From Yponomeuta sedellus (Eukaryota; Arthropoda; Insecta; Lepidoptera; Yponomeutidae): DNA of 64,000 bases. Both the position numbers and the translations under genes were made by a program. Location: contig OW203744.1 in the NCBI GenBank assembly GCA_934045075.1, positions 6,883,795 to 6,947,794 of the forward strand, given 5' to 3'. The notes under the pieces are model-generated. The model saw only the letters and a list, made by a program, of their open reading frames with translations, ran no database searches and was not told the origin of the DNA. Positions 24,401-36,400 of this stretch are shown one piece after another. Each line of letters opens with the position of its first letter. The first letter of the stretch is position 1.

Positions 24401-27400
24401 TAGCTTGCACATTCCACATTTATTGGAACAAATTAACACATCACAGGAAAGAAAAGACATGCCAATCATAAGTCAAACAAGAACGATTCACATAAATACA
24501 CGTTAGGACATGGCAAGCTCACAGCATCCTGTGGTGTGTCAATGTTGCCACAAAGGGCATCTGACTCAGAGTTGTGCTGAGGGTGTGAGCCCTCAGCGCT
24601 GGTTTTCAGTTACTACCCGCGGTGTATATTACGAGCTGGTACGTAACAATTGAAAATAGGGACAATATGTAGGTATATAATATATTTATAAGGGGTATAT
24701 TATAAGGTCATGTCCTACCAGAAGAAAAGGAGCCGGCACTTCACGGACGTAACCACCTACACAAGACACACATATTTAGAGTAATCAAAGATGCTTATAA
24801 ACAACTTGCATTGTCCAACAGTCTTGAAGCAGCAATGTGGCGCGAAATAGGAATCAAAATGGCGTTGATGGTGCTTCCGACAGTGCCCGCCTACCATGGC
24901 TGGTCGACAGAAAAGCTCAGTTTGAGATTGGAGCACGCTTTTGTACCATGCCTAAAAGCTTTCAAGGTATGTATTGTTTTTGGCATTAATATGAATGAAT
25001 GATTTATTGTGCCACAAACAAATATAACAGTAATTACAAAATGAAGTGATCGTGTGACAATTATACTATTTCATCGTTTGCTGTTTCTATTTGAAACAGC
25101 GCTGATTTTCAAATAGCACCTTCACACCAAATGAGAAATAAAGTGTCATGCAGGTAGGGCTTAACATGAAAAGAAACTTAAATAATTGATTAAAAATTTA
25201 TTAATAAATAAATTTGTTCCAATTTGGGACAATATACATCCTTCATACCGTCTATACATACATCATTCATTTCACACTATCTCCGCTGAGGAACCGGCTC
25301 CCGGGTTCTCTAGAATACTTCCCTCACGCCGACGACTCCGCTCCCAAGTCCCTTACATATACATTGTACTGGTAACTTTTGGCCTTGCCGCAGCTTTTGG
25401 CTACCGACTTCTACTAGTATAAAGGTTGTTTTTTTTTTGTCAAATTATAAGTATTACTTTCGTTCGCCGAGTATTATTACCTGCTACGATATTTTTCAAA
25501 GAATTGTTTGGTAAATAATCGTATCCGTATTGGATTATCTCCGTTTTCTATGCCACAATATAAAAATATGTCAACATCACCTTTAAAATCAGCTCAGTCT
25601 TCTACTACTATAAGGCTCTGGTCGAAAATTATACACTGGCACGTTGGTATAAACGTTTATTCCATTTTCACACGTTTTGTATGTTTCGGGCATAAGCTCC
25701 GCATTTAACGACGGTTCGTAACAGACTACCGAACCGTCGACAAGCGCTTCTATTTATATTAAACTAACCTAATGGTTGACATTTGCGAGTCAAAACACAA
25801 CTTATTTAGTACCGGAAATTGTGCGATCACTAATCATTATCTGACTCGCAAAGGGCAAAAAATTAGAAAGCTTTAAAGTAGAAATATAATAATGATCGAA
25901 CATTAATTAAATAATTATCTAACATTCGGCCTTTCCTGCAATAAAGTTTGTCCCCAAACTTAATTAAAGCTTGTTCACAATGATCATGCAACATTATTTT
26001 TTTTTTTTAGGAATACTTGTCTGAAAGATTGTAATACCTCTTTGTTTGACATACTTTCTTAAAATAATAAATGCTAAGTTTATTTTGACATGCATTATCT
26101 GACATAAATGGTGTTTAGGTTTATTTTGTCATCCGTTATCTTAGTTTATTATAATCATTGACAATTGGAAATAATTAACGGTGCTCTCTCACATTAAAAA
26201 TTTGTTTTTAAAGACAAAACATGCAAAACAAAATATAATCTTACTGTACATCTATTTATTACACTCATGTTTCACGAATAAATTTCTCTTTCTTTCTTTC
26301 TTTTTTATATTTTTTTTTAATATTTTTTTTTACATCACGAGTATTATTATTACATATTGTTTAATAGATCTATCACCACTAGTTATAACCTATTTAAAAA
26401 CCATTAATTATTAAAGTTACTAATCATTATCTACCAATATTGAAAGTCCCTTACAGCCAACCAATGGATCTGTCAACACTGGTTTAACATGACTTATCAC
26501 ATAGTCCAATGGACCTGTCAACATTTTAGCTATCTTTTAAGCTATCAGTGGATCTGTCAACACTGCATGTTCACTACAAATAATATGGTTCAATGGATCT
26601 ATCAACATTAAAACCATATTGAGCCTACCAGTGGATCTATCAACACTGGTCAAGAAATATTAATAACGCAGTCCAATGGCTCTGTCAACATTGAACACTG
26701 TCAACATCTTTTATTGTATCAGTGGATCTATCAACACTGCACGTACACTACCAATTAACAATGGAAATTCAATGGATCTGTCAACATTGAATGTACTTCC
26801 GGCTCATCAATGGATCTGTCAACATCGATGATTAGGTTACATGGCGTAAATGAACAAACTATAGTAGGTACTTGGTTAAAAACAAATTCTGAACCTGGCA
26901 CAAACAAATCAAAGTTTAGTCCTTATCTTCATCACCCTCGTCAGTACCACTCTCTGAATTACTAACGGGTATCATTGAAATCCAGGGTTTTATACGATCA
27001 GCAGCCCACACATTGCAGTAATCTTTCTGATTTATATTAGTGCCTTTGATACTTGATACCTCATATCTATCATTCTCTAGTATCTTTGTGACCTTAAAGG
27101 GGCCGGAAAATTTAGGAAGTAGTTTCTTGCTCTTGCCGTTATTACCGGGGGTAGGTTTCAAAATCTTAACCAAATCACCTTCTTTGTAAACCCTGGCCTT
27201 CTTTTTGCACCTATCATACCTTTCTTTCTGAGCGACTTGATCTTTTTCAATATGTGCACTAATCTGTTATCTAATTTCTTGTGTATTCCCTGGCTGGCGT
27301 GTAACATTTAGAATTTGAGCGAAAATGTTATCTCCTTTGCTAGCTAGCGATATCCCAAAAAGCGCTTCCCAAGGGGCTTTTCCTATACCTTTGTTAAGAC

Positions 27401-30400
27401 TGTTGTTTAGTCTCCATTGTAGTTTCCTAAGAACAATGTCCCAATACTTTTGCCCAACTTGTCTGTGTATGCTGTTAAAGTGTCCAAAATGGTACGGTTG
27501 TATCTCTCCACTTGTCCGTTGGCTCGTGGAGAGGCTACAGCATTTAGGATATGATTAATTTTGGAATCGTCGCAGAACTTCTCAAATTCCTTAGAGGTGA
27601 AAGATGTTCCCTGATCGGAGATTAACCTATCAGGATAGCCAAAAGTAGTAAACATGTCATCAAGAGCACGAACGGTAAGGTTTGTTTTGAGATTCCGTAA
27701 TGGTTTAATTAGGCAGAGTTTCGTAAAACCGTCAACCAAAACGAGTAAATAAGAGTTACCTCTAGCACTTTTTACGAATGGAAGTGGTCAATATGTACGG
27801 TGTCGAAAGGTCGGTCAACTTTGTGTATTGGGTGCAAAAATCCTTCCTTTGCACCACTAGGTTCTTTGCTATATGCACATTCTATACATTCTTAATAAAT
27901 TTTCTCATTTTAGAGAACCAAAAATCCCTGCTAATTTTGTTTAAAGTTTTTTCGAAGCCAAAATGACCAATGTCGTCATGATTTAATTTGCACAGTTGGA
28001 ATCGGGCATTTTTTGGTACAACCCATTTCAATTCCTCACCAACCCTTCGGAACAACGCATTATCTTTAAGTAAATAGTTTTTCTGTATATCTGAATAATC
28101 TTTATCTTCCAAAACTTTACGAATACGCTGCAATTCATCGTCTTTCAACTGTGTTGTAACTAACCAATCTTCTTAAGTGATTCTCAGTATGGAGGGCATA
28201 GGATCCTGCATCATATCGGGCTCTAACGGTTGAGGGTTCCTGCTTAAGGCGTCTACATGGGACATTGTGTGCCATGGCTTGTACTGAATGCTAAAGTAAA
28301 ATTCTTGCAAAATTATCCACCAGCGTGCTATTCTCGGGATGAGGTCCCTTTTGATTAAAGTGGCTCGTAACGCACTACAATCTGTCACTAATGTGAATGC
28401 AACACCTAGCATATATACACGGAAACGTTGAAGAGAAGCGACAACTGCCAAAGTCTCCAACTCATAGGCATGGTAATTTTGTTCCTCTAGACTAGTTTTC
28501 CTGCTGAAATATGCTATTGGTTTCATGGTGTTTTCATAGGCATCTTCTTGTAATAATCACGCCACGGGACATACTGATTATAGTTATCTGTGCATGATCT
28601 CGTCAAGCAGAATAACTTTTCAAGTTTAAAGTCGCTGGACATAATCACGTTATGCCACGGGACTGCTCGTTATCAGCACATGATCACGTCATGGTGAATA
28701 ACGAAATAATTGTGTTGCAACGTTGACATATTTTTTCGTATCAAGAGAAACCTGGATAATGTAGGTCAGTAGTGAAACAAAAACAAATTAAAACGGGTAG
28801 CAATAAAACGAGTGACTGTAAATTACAGTTCTAAGTGTCAAAATTAATTAATTTGGGTTATAGAATTACTAAGTGAGCGACTGACTGCGAGTGACGAGAA
28901 ATCAACAGAACAGCAACTTACAAACATTAATTTGAGTTACTTAAAATACAAAATGAGCAGCTTCATAATATTTGAGCGACCTAATATTTGTTTGAGTGTC
29001 AACGTTATGTCCTGCATTTTTTTTCAATATTTGGCAAATGTATTTTTTATACTGAGCGGTATTTTATCTTAAATGAAGTGTTACGAATACAAAAACCACT
29101 TTGAAAAACACACTAATGAGCAGAGTATAATGAGCTCACATTAAAAAAATAAAAATAATATGAAATAACTATTTGAAGAAACACTATTCTATTAGTTGAG
29201 AAATTTTATTATTGAAATATAAGGGTAATTAAATAAAACAATGTACTCCGTAAAAATAAAGTAATATGCATGCATTTATTTCAATCAAATGAACAAAAAA
29301 TAAAATAAGACGCTTCAGTCCACTAAAAAAAAAACTTCTTATTAATACTAAGAAACATTGATAGGTATGAGGAGCCCTACTACTTATCGTCACTGGAAAA
29401 TAAGTGCTGGCTTGGACTTAGTGGGCCGGCCCCGTTTTCTTTTTTGTCCAATGGGTATCATTTTTGCTTCCAGTGGTGGTGTTGTTAGTTTGAGCCGAAT
29501 TGCTAGCCCCAAAACGTGTTTGCATACATATCTATTGAAAAATTCGGGACAGTCGCACGATCCTTTTTGCCAGTCCAAATTTGGCAATGTGGTTTTCTGG
29601 AAAGCAACTGACTGCTTTTTATACTTGTCAAAAGTCTGCCAACGATCATTGTAGTTTAAATCTGTAGCATTTTCGTTGCAAATCAAATATACTTTTTTGG
29701 TAGGATCCGATGCTACTATCTTTATATTTATGCTTTTCTTCGCCCAGACGTAAGCTTCCGTCCATTGTCGAAGCTCAATAGTAGGTGCCTCAGGTAACGA
29801 AGAGTTTACTAATGACCACTGGGCTACCATATCGGTAGCAACAGACAGAAATCGCGACAGAGGAAATCGTTCTCGCAATGTATTGTGGTCTTTTATGTTT
29901 CTATTAAATGACTCGAGGGCATTATTTGTCGATGGCGACATAGGTGCTGCACCTAAGAACCAATTGCGATTCTTTCTGAACCATTCCTCTTCCATGTACT
30001 TTACAAAGGTGGTTTGTGTTTTCCATTTCTCAAGGAACGCTTGCGAAGCGGCATTAAACACTTCGAGTAAAGCTGCGTTATGCCAAGCATCTACATCCCT
30101 CAAAACGCTTTTTTGTTCCTTTTTTGGCACAATTTTTTCTACTTTCTTTTGTATATTTATTTTAGCATGTGCCCAGCACATACGAATAGTCGGTTCTTCA
30201 CTAAAAACATCTGAAAATGCGTTTTTTATACTTTGAGCTGCGTCGCAGATCAGAACTCTGGGTTTCATTGTGTAATCGTATAATTTCATAACTTTGTCCT
30301 TTATTCCTTGGAACATTGTCTGAAAATCTTCTTGGCGCTCATTTGTAGCTACTCCCAAGCAAATAGGATGAAACTTGCGATTTTTATCCGTAGTGCCAAC

Positions 30401-33400
30401 AATCAGCACCGGAAATCCCTGCCATATCAGTTTGTAAGTGGCATCAGTGTGTATGAGTTCCGTGAATAAAATTGTTTTCAATAATGTTTTTGTAGATAGA
30501 TTGAATCGGAAACTTGGCTGATCACCTTCAATAACGTGGTAACTAATGACGAAAACCTCGTTGTCATCCTCTGGAATAGCGGTACGTTTAAATATCCACT
30601 GCTCTAATTCGCCCAGACAAATACCCGATTTTCCAAATTTTTGTGCTCTGAGATCCGACAAATAATTGTAGAGTTGCCTTTTTGATGGTAAGGGTATTCC
30701 TTCTATTTTAGCAAGTTCTGATAAAATTGCTTTGGGTTTCAAGCGTTAATTAAACAATTTCTTAATTTCCTCTTTTGTATTCTCGTGAATGCCGTAAGTA
30801 TCTCGGGTACCAATAGCACTTTGGTTATGTTCTGAGTCAGTTTGATACACATTTACCTTATCGTCATCATTAACAAATAACAAATAAAGCTCCGCGTCGC
30901 ATTGCGGCCCTCTCTTTTTGACTTTATTGCAGCGATAGAACCTTTTTTGACCATCTTCAGTGGCACGTGTGTAATTCCGCGACCAAATACATTCAGAATT
31001 TACGAAGTTTAAAGCATCTTCTTCATTAGAAAATTGTTTTAAAAATACCCAATCTTTCGTCTTCTTTTGCTTTTTAGTCACTGTTATTTCTGTTTCACTC
31101 TCAGATTCACTTTGGTACACTGGAACTTCATTCATATTATCACCACTTGTCCCTGGTAAGCTAGAATTGTTCATGATTGTAACTATAAGCAGTTAAAGAT
31201 GTTAAAACAAATTAATTACGCAGCACGTCCAAATATTACGTCACATCACAACATAAACAAACGCACAATGCAGCGTGCGAGCCAGTGGTGCGAGCACATG
31301 GCAATCGTAAACACGCAACGCTATTGGTCCGCAGCCCAACTCACCTGACTGCAACGATTCGTCGCCCCGCCCCCATTCGAATTCGCGCGCATTTAAAAAT
31401 CTGAAGTTTTCATTAAAAAAGCGTATCAAAATAAAAAAACATCAAATAGAATATCAGTAACCAATAATCATTAATAAAGCAGCTTACAAAACTTTGCTCA
31501 AAGTGAACTTTTTAGTAGTTCGCTAAGTATAACCTCACTTAGAAAAATCGAATCTATCTTAATATTGAAGTTGCCCTCTCTGTATTTCCAGTCGCTCACT
31601 TAGTAATGAAGTCGCTCGGATAAAATTTTAATATCTGAAATGGATTTATCACAATCCACTTTTTGTAAGCACGTTCTGGATTTTATTATAAATCAATAAT
31701 AAAATCGTCGTCAGTTTAGTACATTTTTCGCTTACTCAAATTCATGCCGCTCAAGTTATTAAAACAGTATGTCATCATCAGTCGCAAAGTTTTTTTTTGT
31801 TCGCTCGTTTTATAATTCCCCAATTAAAACTAACCTTCATCGCTGCTGGATGAATAGCGATGTCCAAGGCGATTTTGTAGCCGTCTAATCTTCCGTCTTA
31901 TGCGATCTTCATCATCACGTTTTCTCTTTCCCATAATATCACTTGGGAATACTACAAAACACAAGAAACAATCACTAAACACTAACCGAAAAACTTTAAC
32001 TTAAGCGTAGGTGTCGCGATGCCCGCACAAAGAAAGCGAATGAAGTTTGTGTGCGGGGAGGCGGGCAGGGTATGTATGTAGAGACGTACCTACCTACATA
32101 GTACCGCGGAGGTACTTTTGTTTCTCTTATTACTCTAAAATATTGTGCGATACCTGGTACATTAGAGAGTGTACTACCTAGTTAATTATATAAATCTCCT
32201 CGAATGTAACGCCTCGTATAATTATGGTCAAACATCACTTCAGGTAAGTTCGTTTAACCACAAATTAAAATATTGAAACAAATTAGTAGCTTCTTTTTAG
32301 AAAGATATCTATTTGCATGAATCATAAAAACTTCTACGATTTTTTTTAGTAAAAACTTCATGGTTGGTTTTTCTTTTTAATAGACAGTTGTCAGTTGGGA
32401 AAGAGAACGCACGAGTTCGGGAAAGGTAAAAAAAAGCACGAGTATGTAATAGCCCACATCCCAAACGCTATACGTCCCTGCAATACGCTACTTTTTAAAC
32501 AACTGTTTTAAAAAATACTTTTAAATCTGATTCCGTCATTACATCAAAAAACAGCAATCCTGTAAAAACATTTGAACAAGAAAGGAATAACTTTACTTGT
32601 AGTTAGTTTTTTGCGTGAAGTACCAAAGCTAATATTTTGAATTAAATATATGTAATAGGTCTTTAGATGGGCAATTCAGGAAATAAAATATGTAAGTACC
32701 GCTATACCAGAACACCAAAAAAAAATTGCCAAATTATAGTTTCCATTGTTTTGACATATATTTGAACTAAAGTTTCAGACAATATTTTTTGTATACATGA
32801 GTTTTAATATGTACTATAGCCTCCCAAAAAATCAAATCGCACCGACCAAACCCAAGAAAATAATTAAAAAGTGACTAGCTGGAACATTAGTATAAAAGTA
32901 ATTAACTGGAACATTTGATAGAAAGGCAAATTTTGTATAGAAACACGACTACAGCCTTTTGCGAAGGAAATATTTATATCCTTTACTATCTTTCGATATA
33001 GTTCGTAGGAAATGATTGGTTGTTCGGGATGTTTTTTGAGAAAATCATTAAACATGAATGGGCTTGTAACCTCGGAAGAGAGGTATCTTTTTTTGGGCGC
33101 ATGTTCCCTCCGGTAATGCGATATTGTTGGTCGAAATGATTCAATATGTCTTTGAATTAATTCATGGTCAATTTTGAACTTTTTTTCGCTGTGTCCTCTT
33201 CCATCTGATGGAACGACAGCATTGCCGTTCTTAACAGCATTTCTGACCACTTTTTCGCTATTTTTGATGTAGCCGAGCGCCGTCAAGAAGAAAACCCTGC
33301 ACACTGCGATTTTCTCTCCTGTTTCATCACTGAAAAAGTACTCTATCACACTATTTTTATTTTTAATGCACTAACCCGTGCTAAGGAACAAATTTAAAAA

Positions 33401-36400
33401 CCTATTTAGAGGCTAAAAATTTCACCCATGCCGGGATTCGAACCCGCAACCTCTGGCTATCCGTACCAGCGCTCTACCAATTGAGCCAATGGGCGACTCA
33501 CGGCATCAGTGAAATTTCGAACCTCTTTACAATATTCTCTATATTACGTACAGGCAGCGACATCTGACTTAAGCAAATTTTTAGCCTCTAAATAGGTTTT
33601 TTAAAGTACTTTATCGTTTTACTCCGGTTTTTCTTTTCTTCATCTTTACAAAATACTTTAATTTTGACTGTTCTTGCGTATGACGTATTGTTTAAGATGA
33701 AGTACCGTTGTTCTTTCTACGCAACCAGTACAAGTCGTGAATGTTTTGTCTTCGGTCTTCTGAAATATTGATTTTGCATCGATTTCGGTAGTCACTTCGA
33801 GCACCTTCTAAAATAAATTAAAGTATGTGAAAACGATGCATTTTATTCATTTTAGACATCATGTTTCATACAGACATTTACTGCTTAAGACCTACACAAT
33901 CGATATCTAAATAGAAAGAGTGTAGATTTTTTTTTCAAAACAACCGGGTACGATTCCCGAAAAGAGTACAGATGTTTTTTAAAATGTATGAATGCAGTTT
34001 TTCTTGTTATCAAAATCGATGACATGGTTCCTCAGAACAGATCTTCGTTTGTCTTATAGTTTCAGACATTCCCATACTGACCGATTTGAATGAGATACCC
34101 TGTATACTAATATTTTTTAACACTGCATTGAGATATTATTGTAATTACACACATGTAATGAGAAAATACAATTATTAATGGATAAAGTAATTATGTGAAA
34201 AGCATAAACAATGAATTTCAGTGACATTCATTGTTAATGTTTTTTCCTGCCATACATCTTAATTTAATCTTCATTTACTTTTCTCTTCTTAATTTCCATG
34301 ACTGACTTCAACGGAAAAATACCAAGACCTACAAAACTTGTACTGTAGGTCTTGGTATTTTTCCGTTGTCAATTCCAGTGAGCCTGAAACAAAGAAACAA
34401 ATTAATTAAAGAAAAATAAAATACAAACCTGTATAATATTTAACCTACTTTTAAAATGGAAGTTTAACATACCTTTATATGCAACATCTGGTAAATGGAA
34501 TTCATTAGCTCGACATTGTATCAGAGAGTTAAGCCTACCCTTCTTCTTTGTAGTTATTATGCCTTTTGATTGCAAGCCATTATAATTGCTACGGTGTCCA
34601 ATGTATACTTTTTCAGATGAGCAGTAGAGTTCTCGTATTTCTTGGATTTTGAAAGGACATGTTTTCTTGAAGGTCTCGTGTTGAAGAAATAGAGACCAAA
34701 CTCGGACAATTTGTGGATCTTCTTCAACGTCGATAACCCTGAATGGTTCTGGTTTAACTCGTGCATGTGCAATGAGCTCATAGAAATCACAGGGCATTTC
34801 CATTTTAGTTTTGAGTTTAATGATGCCAAAATTCTTGTCACATTCCATGTGAGAATAATCCCGTATGGGGAACGTGATCTTTACATGTTTTAACAATTTG
34901 CACGTGTTTGTCATAAAATAAATCCACTTGATCATATTATAATTCTTGTTTTGACCTCCACATGAATCACAGAAAATGCTGAGATTTTTTACCCTTTTAT
35001 CAAGGTAATTGATAATAAAATGATGTAAAAATTAAATAACTTCATTTGATCCTTTCTTTGCGACAGTCTCCGGATAACAATAAAAATATGACTGTCCTGT
35101 TGACAAAACAAGGATATTAAAAGTGTACATAGACAGTTGTCTTCTGTAGTAAACATCATTTGTCGTGATATTAGGTAGTGAAATATTTTTCTGAAAATCA
35201 ATAGCAATCGGCCGGGCAAAGCTAAACGTAGGTGGCGCTGCCGTAGATGCGACCCTTTGTCACTACTTGTCAAAGTGTTTACGTGTTTTTCTGCTCAAGT
35301 TTTCGCCGTTTCACACAGTTTTTTTGATAACCTCGGCTTTTCTTATTGGACTCTGGACTGTTTTACGTATTTGGAATACTGTTATACCTGTATTACGACA
35401 ACCTTGGCTTCGCACACGACTCTGGACTGCAACGTGATTTGGATATTCTTTTACCTGTGGAACGACGAATTTGGCTCCTAAACGCGGATAAAAAGCACGA
35501 TGTATGCCACTTGGCGATTACCAGAGCTTAAAGAAGAGCTAAGGAAGCGTGGTGCCTCCTTACGAGGCAAAAAAGCGGACCTGGTTGAAAGGTTAGAAAT
35601 GTACGACAAACACTGTCACTTAGCTCAGCCTGACCCTGATACCGAAGATATTTCAATGCAAACACCACCTACCACCTCCTTCAAAGATGTGAACAGTAAT
35701 ACTGTACTGCCTCCACTCAACACTACATTAATCAGGCAGTATCTCAATTTAACCTCAAAGAAATTGGACCAGGCTCTCCATCTGTATGAATCCAGATTTT
35801 TGACTGTGGTCAGATCATCTTGGGTCGAAGACAGATGCTACATTAAAGGTTTTTGTAAGAAAACAATGAAAAATCTTCAATATGAAGTCAATGTTAAGTT
35901 AAATAAAGAAGGACCACCTGAAGAGCCAACATCGTGAATGCCCAGCCGGGAGCGGAGTCAATGCAACTTGCAAACATATTGCAGTGCTTCTATATGCCGT
36001 TGAAAATATGGTGCACCAAAAATGTATCTTATTGAGTGAAGTTTGCACGCAGCGACTCCAAAAATGGAACTTTCCCAGCAAAAAATACACTGGTACACCA
36101 GTTAAAGCTGATAAGCCACCCAGAAAACGTCAAGTAAAAAAATTACTGTTTGCACCCTACCCTGTGGAAAATATAGACAGAGAAAGATACAACTTCAAAG
36201 TGAGGAATCTAGTGCTAGCTTTACCAAACTCAACAATGCCATTGAAGCAATGTTACGAGCCAGCAAATCCCTATGCTGTTGAGGGAGACCATAATTATTT
36301 TAAAATGGATGCCCGAAAAAACTTGTTACAAGAGCTAAAATTAGTCGACATCACAGACGCTGATATAAATAACATACAAGATGACACAATCAACCAGACA

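Noticed and set aside
24540..24640. CCHC zinc knuckle on + ([13 protein letters not shown])
   Set aside because: The spacing between the second Cys and His is one residue short, and no gag-like or reverse transcriptase frame adjoins on +.
26461..26829. CRISPR-like array
   Set aside because: Eukaryotic context; repeats are short palindromic motifs at irregular 38-50 bp spacing and co-vary in their arms.
31241..31429. Short frame upstream of the MULE gene
   Set aside because: It overlaps the Mutator-like element's subterminal region and shows no family features.
33421..33500. tRNA gene (A and B boxes, clover-like arms)
   Set aside because: The same core recurs at 6781, 43261, 47080 and 60175 within units bounded by 11-13 bp target duplications and has a non-standard anticodon loop, so it is a SINE.
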